Positions 26,475 to 35,128 of a stretch of 64,000 nt of DNA are shown in pieces. The stretch is from assembly GCF_021278025.1 (NCBI RefSeq), contig NZ_JAIBHJ010000012.1, forward strand, positions 62,001-126,000, written 5' to 3'. A program made the translations under genes and the position numbers. Under the pieces are notes generated by a model. It was not told where the DNA came from. It searched no databases and saw only the letters and a list, made by a program, of their open reading frames with translations. How positions within the stretch are numbered: the first letter of the stretch is position 1; every line of letters starts with the position of its first letter. Origin of the DNA: Motilimonas sp. E26 (lineage in GTDB: Bacteria; Pseudomonadota; Gammaproteobacteria; Enterobacterales; CBDFNC01).

Positions 26475-27368
26475 TTAGCTTTGGCCAATTGGTTTCTCTG
26501 CCGTAGGGGCCGTTTTTTTATGCTGCTGACTAATGTAAACGCCGATAAAGATACAGGCAATGGCCAGCCCTTGTAATAGTGAAATAGTTTCACCCAGTAA
26601 TAAAACGGCGAGTAGTAACGCAAAAACAGGGATCAGGTTTGAAAATGCCGCCACTTTTAAAACGCTCACTTTGGCGATGGCGTAATTATAGAGTCCGTAA
26701 GCACCAATCGTAACAAAAGCCCCAAGATAAACAATGCAGAACAAACTCATTAAGTCTTGTTCTGCAGGGAACGGGATAACAAACGCTTGGGGAGCAAAAA
26801 ATAAGCTGCCACTGATCCCTTGTAAGGCAATCAAGCTAAGCGGCGAGTAACGCGTGGATAGTTTTTTCACACACAGGGTATAAACCGCGGCAAAAAACAT
26901 GGCACCCATTTCCAGCGCGTTACCCAAAAGTGGGTTTGGTGCGTGCTCGGAGGTATTTGATACCACAGACAGTAAAATACTGCCGCCAATGCAAAATAAA
27001 AAGCCCACCGCAATGGCACTAGAGCATCGCTCTTTTAGGAAAAACCATGCCAAAACTGCGACAAAAATGGGTAGGCAAGACACTAATACGCCCGCTTGCG
27101 CGGCAGAAGTATAAAGTAACGCTTGGCCTTCAAACCAAAAAAATAAGCAAGGCTCAGCTGCGCTCATTAACAGTAGTAGTTTCCAGTCGCCTGACTGATA
27201 GTTAAATTGACGTACCCAGCGCCATAAGCAAGCGCAGCAAATCAAAGTAATAGACATGCGTAAAAACATGACCCATTCAGGGGGATAAAACTGAATGGCA
27301 TGTTTGAGTGCGATGTATGAGCTGCCCCAAATGATCATGGCAATGGTTAGGCTGAGGTTAGCAGGCAT
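26475..27368 (-). CDS. EamA/DMT-family transporter
   Basis: A 297-residue membrane protein with ten predicted transmembrane segments in two EamA repeats (about 5-135 and 150-280). Features include the opening TIAMIIWGSSYIALKHAI, LLYTSAAQAGVLVSCLPIFVAVLAWFFLKER closing repeat one, and AAFSNLIPVFALLLAVLLLGETISLLQGLAIACIFIGVY closing repeat two. Family members export amino acids or other metabolites; the substrate is unknown here. It stands alone on the minus strand, 103 bp before xthA. Confidence 0.87.
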   Translation of the reverse strand: MPANLSLTIAMIIWGSSYIALKHAIQFYPPEWVMFLRMSITLICCACLWRWVRQFNYQSGDWKLLLLMSAAEPCLFFWFEGQALLYTSAAQAGVLVSCLPIFVAVLAWFFLKERCSSAIAVGFLFCIGGSILLSVVSNTSEHAPNPLLGNALEMGAMFFAAVYTLCVKKLSTRYSPLSLIALQGISGSLFFAPQAFVIPFPAEQDLMSLFCIVYLGAFVTIGAYGLYNYAIAKVSVLKVAAFSNLIPVFALLLAVLLLGETISLLQGLAIACIFIGVYISQQHKKTAPTAEKPIGQS

Positions 27369-27459
27369 GGCAATTAGTCCGTTAATATACTGCAGGTGAT
27401 TAAATTAGCAGCTAATTTACCTGTAATAGTCGGGCTTATCCAGCATAAATGAAAAGACT

Positions 27460-28467
27460 TTAACGAGTCATTTTTTTTACAAATACCACCACGAATAAGG
27501 CAATAGTAAAGCTACCAGTGAAGGCTTCTATTGCCGCCATGCCGCGTGATAGGCCTATCGGGGTAAAGTCACCATAGCCTAGGGTGGTAAAGGTGACTAC
27601 GCTGTAATAGAGACATTCGAGCAACGAGATAAAATTTTCCATTATGCTGTGATTAACATTGAAGGAAACAATTTCACCAGCAAAGCTAATACCAAAAATA
27701 AAGTAAAAAATAGCACTGACAATAATCAGTAAAATCGAAAACAACACCACGCGCAGTGGGTCTTCACCATAACCACAGAATAAATCGACTGTTTTAGAAA
27801 ATAACCGTGCAAATGACCATTTTGGCATTTGATAACGCCGCATTTTTAGCTCTTGCTGTAAGAAGGGGCCTGCGAGTGTAAATAATCCTTGTTGTTCACT
27901 GGCTTTACGTAAATCACGATAAATTTCTTCTGCCTGCTCGTAGTTATCCCAAGCGGAGTTCAGATCATTTTCTTTTAAGGCTTGTTCGGCGCGTTGTTCT
28001 TGCAGTAGTTTTTTACCAATTTTTACATTATCTATTTTCGCTTTAATCAGCTTAACGCCAAGTAAATTGCATTCCTCTAAGTGTACGCAATGAATATTCG
28101 CTCCTGTTAAATCGGCCTTCATTAGGCTGCCTTTGCAAATCGAGGCGTTAAATAAGTGGGCGCCGCGCAGGTTGGCACGGTAGAAATCACAGGCGGTTAA
28201 ATCATAACCGGTTTTAGAATGACGCTTTACTAGATTAACGCCCTCTAAATTAGCGTGTTGTAGCGCTAAGCCGTGAAGCATTCCGCCTTGAGCGGCATAT
28301 TGTTCTAAGCGGCTGGCTATATCCTCACCTGACTTATCGGTATTGGGATCGTGCCAAAAACACAGTCCTGACGAGCCTGCTGCTGCTTCACATTGCGCAC
28401 CTAAGTGATCAACATACTGGCAATGATGTTGGCATTCACTTAATGGTTCTTTAATGCGTTCAGACAT
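27460..28467 (-). CDS. Pentapeptide-repeat protein fused to a two-TM potassium channel
   Basis: A 335-residue fusion. The N terminus has a Cys/His cluster (C12, H14, H15, C16, C26, C36, H39) that could bind a metal. Residues about 65-155 form irregular pentapeptide-like repeats (LQHANLEGVNL, FYRANLRGAHLFNAS, LMKADLTGANIH). A charged helical linker (about 160-200) follows. The C terminus holds two transmembrane helices and a pore loop with the K+-selectivity filter TLGYGD at about 296-301 (Ion_trans_2). The channel part would sit in the inner membrane with the repeats in the cytoplasm. A regulatory role of the repeats in gating is inferred. Confidence 0.85.
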   Translation of the reverse strand: MSERIKEPLSECQHHCQYVDHLGAQCEAAAGSSGLCFWHDPNTDKSGEDIASRLEQYAAQGGMLHGLALQHANLEGVNLVKRHSKTGYDLTACDFYRANLRGAHLFNASICKGSLMKADLTGANIHCVHLEECNLLGVKLIKAKIDNVKIGKKLLQEQRAEQALKENDLNSAWDNYEQAEEIYRDLRKASEQQGLFTLAGPFLQQELKMRRYQMPKWSFARLFSKTVDLFCGYGEDPLRVVLFSILLIIVSAIFYFIFGISFAGEIVSFNVNHSIMENFISLLECLYYSVVTFTTLGYGDFTPIGLSRGMAAIEAFTGSFTIALFVVVFVKKMTR

Positions 28468-28654
28468 AACCCTTTCCCTACTAATGCCTTAGCTGAGTAT
28501 AGGCGAAAGAATCTGGCTTGCTACAGGAGATAGGGAGAGGGCAAAGTGATAATGTTGGTAAAAAGTTCTAATTAATTGAATGGTTTTGGCGAATTATCTA
28601 GCTTGTTATCGAATTTTTATTAATTACACTTAATAAACTAACAAGGGAGGAATG

Positions 28655-29617
28655 ATGGGATTATTAGTAAAAGGTCAGTGGCAAGACCAGTGGTATGATA
28701 CCGAAAAAAGCCAAGGTGAATTCAAGCGAGAGCAAAGTCAGTTTCGCTTTCAAATCACACCCGATAGTGAAGCCGGCTTTTTCGCGGAGTCTGGGCGCTA
28801 TCATCTATATGTTTCCTTAGCTTGTCCTTGGGCGCACCGCGCCTTGATCTTTCGTCAGCTAAAAGGTTTAACCGAACATATTAGTGTTTCTGTGGTCAGT
28901 CCTGATATGCTTGAAAACGGCTGGGAGTTTGATCAACAAGCTGGGCTGGTGGATGATCTTTATCAAAATGACTATCTCTATCAGGTTTATCAAAAAGCCG
29001 ATCCGCAATACACTGGGCGCGTGACTGTGCCTATTTTATGGGACAAGCACACCCAGTCTATCGTTAATAATGAATCGGCCGAGATCATTCGTATCCTCAA
29101 CTCTGCATTTAACGAGCTAACAGGTAATAACCAAGATTACTACCCGTTAGCGTTACGACCAGAAATAGAAGCCATTAATCAAAGAGTATATGAACGAGTA
29201 AACAATGGTGTGTATCGATGTGGTTTTGCTACCACTCAACAAGCGTATGAACAAGCCTTTACGGAATTGTTTAATGAGCTTGACCATCTAAATGGCTTAC
29301 TTGGCAAGCAACGCTATTTGGTTGGTGATACGTTGACTGAAGCCGATTGGCGTTTATTCACGACATTAGTACGGTTTGATGCAGTATATGTGGGGCATTT
29401 TAAGTGTAATCATAAGCGCATTGCTGATTACCCTCACTTGCAGGGCTATTTAAAAGAGTTATATCAAATGCAAGGTATCGCTGGCACGGTTAATATGGAA
29501 CACATCAAGCGTCATTATTATTTTAGTCATACTATGATTAATCCGACTCAGGTTATTCCTGTCGGCCCTCAACTTGACTTTGATTCCCCTCATCTACGTG
29601 ACGAGCAAAGTAGTTAG
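28655..29617 (+). CDS. Glutathionyl-hydroquinone reductase (YqjG/PcpF-like GST)
   Basis: A 320-residue Xi-class glutathione transferase that reduces glutathionyl-hydroquinones. The active-site motif SLACPWAHRALIFRQLKGL has the catalytic Cys at about residue 53. TVPILWD, NNESAEIIRILN and the C-terminal helical domain (VGDTLTEADWRLFTTLVRFDAVYVGHFKCN) are typical. The second of two adjacent ATGs (28655) is preferred: GGGAGG ends only 1 base before the first, and homologues start MGLLV. It is convergent with the REC-TPR gene. Confidence 0.92.
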   Translation: MGLLVKGQWQDQWYDTEKSQGEFKREQSQFRFQITPDSEAGFFAESGRYHLYVSLACPWAHRALIFRQLKGLTEHISVSVVSPDMLENGWEFDQQAGLVDDLYQNDYLYQVYQKADPQYTGRVTVPILWDKHTQSIVNNESAEIIRILNSAFNELTGNNQDYYPLALRPEIEAINQRVYERVNNGVYRCGFATTQQAYEQAFTELFNELDHLNGLLGKQRYLVGDTLTEADWRLFTTLVRFDAVYVGHFKCNHKRIADYPHLQGYLKELYQMQGIAGTVNMEHIKRHYYFSHTMINPTQVIPVGPQLDFDSPHLRDEQSS

Positions 29618-29641
29618 CAGTGAGAAGTCGTTAGCCAAAAC

Positions 29642-29678
29642 CATGCAGCAGGCAATCAAAAATATTGCCTGCTGCATG
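29642..29678. terminator. Long hairpin between convergent genes
   Basis: Perfect 15-bp stem CATGCAGCAGGCAAT / ATTGCCTGCTGCATG with loop CAAAAAT. It lies between the GST gene and the REC-TPR gene. On the minus strand it is followed by GGTTTTGG, a weak U-tract. It probably serves as a bidirectional terminator. Confidence 0.7.
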
Positions 29679-29683
29679 TCGCG

Positions 29684-31339
29684 CTATTTTTTCCCTGGCA
29701 TTCGAGCTGCTTGATGAAAATCTGCTTTTAAGGCTAGGAATCGTTCTCTGTGCGCGCCGGATAAAGGCACGCCTTCTAAGGTGCTAATACAGCTTTCACA
29801 TTCTTCAATGAATTTACGTGCTTGCTTTTTATCCGCTAATAGCAATTTAATACTGGCCTGAAGTTTATTAATTGCAGCACCTGAGTTCATTGGCGCTTTT
29901 TTCAAGGCGCGATCAAAATAGCCTCGAGCGGCTTCAAAATCACCATGCTCGTATGCTTGCTTACCCATTTTATTAAGATCTTTGAATGCGGCGAGGGTTT
30001 CTTTCATTTCACCTTGAGCCACTTTTTCCAATGTTTTACTGGTGACATCATCAAGCACATCACGTGTGGCTAAGGTATCGGCCATTGCCTCGGCATATTC
30101 ATATTCACCAATGCCGGCTAAGGCTAGCATAGACTCCGCTAATATAGCGGTCGACGCATCATCATGCTGCTCTAAAATCGGTTCAATGGCGTGTAATAAG
30201 GTGCGCTTTGCCTTTAGCATTTCACCTTTGGCTTCATGCACGCGGGCATGACAAATATGCTCGTACATATCAAAATCAAAGTCTTCTTGGCGGCCTTCTT
30301 CATGACGACCTTTGAACAGAGCTGAATGTACATCTTGCAGGATCCGGTTTCTACGGTGAGGATCTTCTGTGTGTTTTGCGGCATCTAAAATACTGCGTAC
30401 GTAGTTGGCTAAATGCTCCACAGCGGGGTAAAACGAATTACGCGATAGTTGTAAAATGGCGCCAAAGCTGTCTTTGGCCATGTCAAACTCTTGGGCGTCG
30501 GTAGCAAGACGCGCCAGCAGTTTATGCCTATCAATGCTGTGGTAGGCTAACTCTGCCGCCCGAGTGACAATACTCAGAGCCTTCTCTGGATGGCCTTTTG
30601 CTTCATAAGCCCGGCCAAGCCATTCATAGGCATCAATGAGTAAGGCATTTGATTTGATGACTTTCTCGAGAGTGGTGATCGACTTGTCGTATTTTCCTTG
30701 CAGAAAATATACTTTACCTAAGGTAATACAGGCCCAAGTAAACTCACGCTGTTCAACAATTTTTTCTAGTAAGACTTGCGCCGAGTCGTAGCGCTCGGTG
30801 CGGATCAGCATCTCTGCCATTAAGTTACGGCAGTAATTTTTGTACCGAGTATCTTCTTTGAGTTTACGTCGGCAGTAAGCTGCTGTTTTATCGTATTCTT
30901 TTTCGCGTAGCGCGGTATAAATATCCACTAAATCGGATTTTTTTCGGTAACAGCGTTGCACCCGAGTATCTAATTGATGGCCCGAAAAAGGCTTCATTAA
31001 ATAATCATCAGGCTCAAGTTCAAGGGCAGTAAGCACCATTGAACGCGAATTATCGCCCGTCACTATAAATAACATAGCGTCAACACTGACTAGGTTGTGG
31101 TTACGTAAGTATTCAAGTAACTGGCGGCCATTTTTACCTGAACCTAGGTTGTAGTCCACTAACAATAAGTCAAAGGAGGTTTCACGACAGAGTTTTACCG
31201 CCGCTTCAGCAGTGTCGGCAAAAGAAACAGAGCCACAGCCTAAGTTAGTGAGCATGGCTTTTAACATGACTTGGAAAGCACGTTGATCGTCAACGATCAG
31301 CACTTTCTTGTTGTGGTAACTATAAGCTTTTGGTTCCAA
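29684..31339 (-). CDS. Response regulator receiver protein with C-terminal TPR repeats
   Basis: A 551-residue protein. The N-terminal receiver domain (about 10-130) has acidic residues D17 and D18, phosphoacceptor D62 (LLLVDYNLG) and the KPF motif (DYLMKPFSG). The rest (about 135-545) is helical and contains tetratricopeptide-type repeats, for example LITLGKVYFLQGKYDKSITTLEKVIKSNALLIDAYEWLGRAYEAKGHPEKALSI-like units and AYEHGDFEAARGYFDRALKKAPMNSGA. There is no DNA-binding or enzymatic output domain, so output is probably by protein-protein contact. No histidine kinase is adjacent. Such REC-TPR proteins occur in Vibrio and Shewanella relatives, but I know no defined role. Confidence 0.87.
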   Translation of the reverse strand: MEPKAYSYHNKKVLIVDDQRAFQVMLKAMLTNLGCGSVSFADTAEAAVKLCRETSFDLLLVDYNLGSGKNGRQLLEYLRNHNLVSVDAMLFIVTGDNSRSMVLTALELEPDDYLMKPFSGHQLDTRVQRCYRKKSDLVDIYTALREKEYDKTAAYCRRKLKEDTRYKNYCRNLMAEMLIRTERYDSAQVLLEKIVEQREFTWACITLGKVYFLQGKYDKSITTLEKVIKSNALLIDAYEWLGRAYEAKGHPEKALSIVTRAAELAYHSIDRHKLLARLATDAQEFDMAKDSFGAILQLSRNSFYPAVEHLANYVRSILDAAKHTEDPHRRNRILQDVHSALFKGRHEEGRQEDFDFDMYEHICHARVHEAKGEMLKAKRTLLHAIEPILEQHDDASTAILAESMLALAGIGEYEYAEAMADTLATRDVLDDVTSKTLEKVAQGEMKETLAAFKDLNKMGKQAYEHGDFEAARGYFDRALKKAPMNSGAAINKLQASIKLLLADKKQARKFIEECESCISTLEGVPLSGAHRERFLALKADFHQAARMPGKK

Positions 31340-31504
31340 TGAGGTTTCCTAGTGTTTATTCAGTACTTTAAGCAATTTAAGCCAGCCACAAAAGTGTAGT
31401 CAAAAATGTATCGGGCTTGCATTATAAAGTGAAGATAAATATTTATTCATGTTTTCTTCTATTGTGCCGATATCAATCTTAACCTTGCTAACTTGTGTGA
31501 TGAG

Positions 31505-32044
31505 ATGATATCAGGACAAATTCGCCAACATTTGCTTACCGATGAACTGCAGTTAGGGCAAAGCCTTAATCAAGCTATTCATCACGGACAGCGAGCGCAG
31601 TTCTCGTTGTTGTTAAGCATGCTTTGTGCTGATGTTCCTGAACTACCTCAATTTGGTTTAGCCGATAAGCCTATGATGAAAAAGCCAGAGGCTGATTTAC
31701 GGGCTGAATTTGGTTTAGGTCAACCTCTGCCTATTCGTGGGCCTGGTATTTCGGCAGACAGAGCAAAATCGTTCAGTGAGTTAACGGCCCAAGGCCTTAA
31801 TGCAAGTGTTCGCTTACAACAGTTATTGCAACCTACGCCTTTATGTCAAAATGATCCCACTGGCGGTTTAGGCCAAGAAGTTTTGGATAATGTCAGTCTA
31901 AAAACGCGCTTGCAGTGGATGGAAAAAATGAACAAAACGGTTCCCGAGCCCGTTAAATACGACGAGATTAGCATGAATCAGATCATTGAAGGCTTTGACT
32001 ACGATAAAGAGCTAAAACTACATAAGCTTGATATGGTGGCGTAA
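31505..32044 (+). CDS. VC2046/SO_2500-like conserved protein
   Basis: A 179-residue soluble protein without a signal peptide. The N-terminal stretch LLTDELQLGQSLNQAIHHGQRAQFSLLLSMLCADVPE resembles the small family named after VC2046 in Vibrio cholerae; this is from memory and not certain. The function of that family is unknown to me. The C terminus is charged (DNVSLKTRLQWMEKMNKTVPEP). The ATG at 31505 is preferred to a TTG at 31493. It is convergent with purU; a 9-bp hairpin lies between them. Confidence 0.7.
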   Translation: MISGQIRQHLLTDELQLGQSLNQAIHHGQRAQFSLLLSMLCADVPELPQFGLADKPMMKKPEADLRAEFGLGQPLPIRGPGISADRAKSFSELTAQGLNASVRLQQLLQPTPLCQNDPTGGLGQEVLDNVSLKTRLQWMEKMNKTVPEPVKYDEISMNQIIEGFDYDKELKLHKLDMVA

Positions 32045-32046
32045 AT

Positions 32047-32069
32047 TAAGGCCTGCTTAACAGGCCTTA
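32047..32069. terminator. Bidirectional hairpin between VC2046-like gene and purU
   Basis: Perfect 9-bp stem TAAGGCCTG / CAGGCCTTA with loop CTTAA, right after the stop codon. The T-tract is weak (TTAT). Confidence 0.65.
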
Positions 32070-32083
32070 TTATGTCGAAGCGA

Positions 32084-32920
32084 CTATCTGAATACGACGG
32101 TTTTGTTACCGTAAACAAACACTTTTTCATCTAACACCAGCGACAATGCACGCGTTAATACTAATTTTTCAACGTCTTTACCCGCTTTCGCCATGTCTTG
32201 TGCACTAAAGCTGTGATCAACGTGGATCACATCTTGGGTAATGATAGGCCCTTCATCTAAATCATTATTAACAAAGTGCGAGGTTGCGCCAATGATTTTA
32301 ACGCCGCGATCGAACGCTTGCTTATATGGGCTGGCACCGATAAAAGCAGGTAAGAAACTGTGGTGGATGTTAATGATTTTATTCGGGTAATTAGCTACAA
32401 ATTCCGGCGTTAATATACGCATGTATTTTGCTAGTACCACATAGTTTGGATCATATTGATTAATCAATTCAACAATTTTGGCTTCGTGCTCAGGGCGAGA
32501 CAAACCCTCGTGGCTCACAGTGTGGTAAGGAATATCAAATTTAGTTACTAAGTCTTCCAATGCATCGTAGTTACCAATCACCGCAGCAATTTCAACATCC
32601 ATGCCACCGTAAGCTTGCTTCATTAAGATATCACCAAGGGCATGTGCTTCTTTGGTTACCATAATAACAATACGTTTACGCCCAGCTTGTACTAAATTGC
32701 GATTAGCACCTTTGGGCAGTGCTGAATCAATATCGGCTAAGAACGTCGCATCATTAAAGTGGCCTTCTAATTCGGTACGCATAAAGAAGCGGCCAAAGTC
32801 ATTATCAACAAACTCATTATTCTTAATGATATTTAGCTGGTGCTTGTAACAAATGTTGGTAATTTGCGCGATTAGGCCTTTTTGATCTTGGCAATCGGTT
32901 AACAGTATTTTACGTTCCAT
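32084..32920 (-). CDS. purU: Formyltetrahydrofolate deformylase
   Basis: A 278-residue enzyme that hydrolyses 10-formyl-THF to formate and THF, balancing one-carbon pools and supplying formate for purine synthesis. It has an N-terminal ACT domain (about 5-80, DQKGLIAQITNICYKHQLNIIKNNEFVD) and a C-terminal formyltransferase-like domain with NKIINIHHSFLPAFIGASPYKQAFDRGVKIIGATSHFV and DEGPIITQDVIHVDH. It is almost collinear with the Escherichia coli enzyme. The ATG at 32920 (GAG 7 bases upstream) is preferred over the TTG at 32932. ychJ lies just upstream on the same strand, a pairing also found in enterics. Confidence 0.95.
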   Translation of the reverse strand: MERKILLTDCQDQKGLIAQITNICYKHQLNIIKNNEFVDNDFGRFFMRTELEGHFNDATFLADIDSALPKGANRNLVQAGRKRIVIMVTKEAHALGDILMKQAYGGMDVEIAAVIGNYDALEDLVTKFDIPYHTVSHEGLSRPEHEAKIVELINQYDPNYVVLAKYMRILTPEFVANYPNKIINIHHSFLPAFIGASPYKQAFDRGVKIIGATSHFVNNDLDEGPIITQDVIHVDHSFSAQDMAKAGKDVEKLVLTRALSLVLDEKVFVYGNKTVVFR

Positions 32921-32952
32921 CTTAGTGCTCAACTCAAATTATTTTTAATTAA

Positions 32953-33426
32953 TTATTTGCCACAACAGGCTTTAAATTTCTTTTGACTCATACAGGGGCA
33001 AGGATCATTGCGCCCCGGTAGTCGTGATTTTTTATTCGGATTAAATGCCCCGTCGGTGTAAACCCATGCGCCATCAACACGGCTAAACTGCGATATTTCG
33101 TGATGATAATGCAGTTCGTTATTGACCATAAACCAAGCGCAAAATTCAACCGAGCCTTGGCTATCATTCGGCCCACCTTGGCTGGCTAAAATTTGCAAGC
33201 TGCGCCAATCGGTTTCTTTGCCTGATTGGGCTAAGGTTTCAGGTGTAAGGTCGGCACGATAATCGGGGTGCCAAGTGTTAAATAAATATTCCCCTAATTG
33301 CTCAATATAAGCACTAAAACGTGAGCGCATGAGAGCTTCACAAGTGGGGGCCGCGAATTCACCTAAATGTAAAGGTTGGCAGCATTTTTCATAGGGTAAA
33401 TCATTACCACAGTGGCAGCGCGTCAT
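32953..33426 (-). CDS. ychJ: YchJ-family SEC-C metal-binding protein
   Basis: A 157-residue protein bounded by two SEC-C-type zinc motifs: CHCGNDLPYEKCC at 4-16 and CPCMSQKKFKACCGK at the C terminus (about 143-157). An NTF2-like middle domain (ALMRSRFSAY, WHPDYRADLTPETL, FCAWF, HEISQFSRVDGAWVYTDG) lies between. Family function is not established; zinc binding is expected from the motifs. It is 20 bp upstream of the purU gene region, probably in one transcript. Confidence 0.9.
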   Translation of the reverse strand: MTRCHCGNDLPYEKCCQPLHLGEFAAPTCEALMRSRFSAYIEQLGEYLFNTWHPDYRADLTPETLAQSGKETDWRSLQILASQGGPNDSQGSVEFCAWFMVNNELHYHHEISQFSRVDGAWVYTDGAFNPNKKSRLPGRNDPCPCMSQKKFKACCGK

Positions 33427-33524
33427 TTAATTCTCCTTAACGGCGCTATTATGCACAGGTTGGGCAGGATAATGAAGTAACGAGAGGGAAGAAAAAAGGA
33501 CTAGGTTAGCGCAATAGACCAAGA

Positions 33525-33550
33525 AGCAGTTAACCGAGCGGCTAACTGCT
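33525..33550 (-). terminator. Hairpin after M17 aminopeptidase gene
   Basis: AGCAGTTA / TAACTGCT arms with an inner CCG / CGG pairing, separated by one A-C mismatch. On the minus strand it is followed by TCTTGG. It lies 58 bp after the M17 stop. Confidence 0.55.
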
Positions 33551-33607
33551 GTGTTATTTCAGCTAGTTAAGCTATCTTTGCCATATTTTAAGCAATACAG
33601 ATAGCGC

Positions 33608-35050
33608 TTACTCTGCTTGCTTTGCAAGTAGGTATTGCGTCAGCATTGGCACCGGGCGGCCCGTTGCACCTTTACTGCCTTGCCATGCTGTACCTGCAAT
33701 GTCTAAATGTGCCCAAGTGTATTTTTCAGCAAAGGCTTTGAGGAACATGGCGGCAGTAATTGAGCCTCCCGCGCGTGCAATTGAGCCGGTATTACGCAAA
33801 TCAGCAAATGGAGAGGTAATTTCAGCTGCGTAATCGTCCCATAAAGGCATTGGCCAGCCGCGATCCCATGACTCATTCCCTGCTGCTAATAGTTCGCTGC
33901 TTAAGTTATCATCATTGGCATAAACCGCAGTAGGGTGCACCCCTAAACCAACGATCACTGCGCCAGTTAATGTCGCAATATCTACCACACTGGCTGGGTT
34001 AAAACGCTCTGCATAGGTCAGAGCATCAGCTAATACTAGTCGGCCTTCGGCGTCAGTATTGATAATTTCAATGGTCTTACCACTCATGCTAGTGACCACG
34101 TCACCCGGCTTAGAAGCGCGTGCCGAAGGCATGTTCTCAGCTGCAGCTATGATAGCAATGACGTTTAACGCAGGCTTCAGTTCAGATAAGACATGCATGG
34201 TACCTAACACGGCAGCGGCCCCGCCCATGTCGTACTTCATTTCTTCCATGCCAGCACCTGGCTTTAGGCTGATACCGCCACTGTCAAAAGTTAATCCTTT
34301 ACCCACGAGTACGTGTGGGGCTTGATTGGCTTCGCCGCCTTGGTATTGCAGCACAATCAGCTTAGCCGCTTCATCGCTGCCTTTTGATACTGACAAAAAT
34401 GAGCCCATGCCCAAGGCTTCCATATCTGTTTCTTCAAGTACTTCTATTTCAAACTCGCTGTGTTGCTCAGCCAGCTTAGCGGCAAATTTGGCGAGGTAGG
34501 TTGGCGTACAAATATTTGACGGCAAATCGCCCAGCTGTTTGGTGACATTCATACCATTGGCGATGGCTTGACCTAACGTCACCGCGGCATCATTGGTATT
34601 TTCAGTAATAAAAACCAGTAGCTCGGTTTTAGTGACTGGTGTTTTTTCTGACTTAGTGATGTCGTAGCTGTACAGGCTGCTGAGCCACTGCTGAGTGATT
34701 TGCGTTAGGGTCCAGCTAATGTCACGCTTTTCAGGAACGAGTACGTCAACTAAGAGGCTAAGTTGAGCTTGGCTTTCTTTTAGGGTGACAGCTAAGTTTT
34801 GTACTAATTTGAGTAGTTCATTTTCACTGAATTTTTCACGTTTGCCGGCGCCAACAAGTATCAGTGGTTGCTCTGCGTTGAAGAACGGGGTGACAACACC
34901 CGCTTTAGTGCTGATCTGCTCTTGTTCGATCAAGGTTTTAATTTGCGCTTCAGCTGATAAACCCGAAAGGGCGCAGAGATCATCTTTGAATACAGGAACC
35001 ACAAGGGAGCCCGTTATTGCTTGTTCTGGTGTTGCAAAAATAAAGTTCAT
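33608..35050 (-). CDS. M17-family leucyl aminopeptidase
   Basis: A 480-residue cytoplasmic metallo-aminopeptidase that removes N-terminal residues from peptides. The N-terminal regulatory domain is divergent. The C-terminal catalytic domain has VLVGKGLTFDSGGISLKPGAGMEEMKYDMGGAAAV (two metal ligands and the catalytic Lys), NTDAEGRLVLADAL (metal ligands Asp and Glu plus the Arg) and IATLTGA. It resembles PepA but is slightly shorter (503 in Escherichia coli). It is followed upstream on the same strand by an S9A oligopeptidase 78 bp away, so the pair likely forms a peptide-degrading unit next to a peptide importer. Confidence 0.92.
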   Translation of the reverse strand: MNFIFATPEQAITGSLVVPVFKDDLCALSGLSAEAQIKTLIEQEQISTKAGVVTPFFNAEQPLILVGAGKREKFSENELLKLVQNLAVTLKESQAQLSLLVDVLVPEKRDISWTLTQITQQWLSSLYSYDITKSEKTPVTKTELLVFITENTNDAAVTLGQAIANGMNVTKQLGDLPSNICTPTYLAKFAAKLAEQHSEFEIEVLEETDMEALGMGSFLSVSKGSDEAAKLIVLQYQGGEANQAPHVLVGKGLTFDSGGISLKPGAGMEEMKYDMGGAAAVLGTMHVLSELKPALNVIAIIAAAENMPSARASKPGDVVTSMSGKTIEIINTDAEGRLVLADALTYAERFNPASVVDIATLTGAVIVGLGVHPTAVYANDDNLSSELLAAGNESWDRGWPMPLWDDYAAEITSPFADLRNTGSIARAGGSITAAMFLKAFAEKYTWAHLDIAGTAWQGSKGATGRPVPMLTQYLLAKQAE

Positions 35051-35128
35051 ATTACCACTCAGTTTATTTCGTTGTATTACATGGTGAAGTTAAATGAGCT
35101 TCACCTTCGTGATTCAAATTTGCGCGCT

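Noticed and set aside
30042-30251. Plus-strand frame inside the REC-TPR gene
   Set aside because: Serine/alanine-rich mirror reading of a helical protein; a shadow frame.
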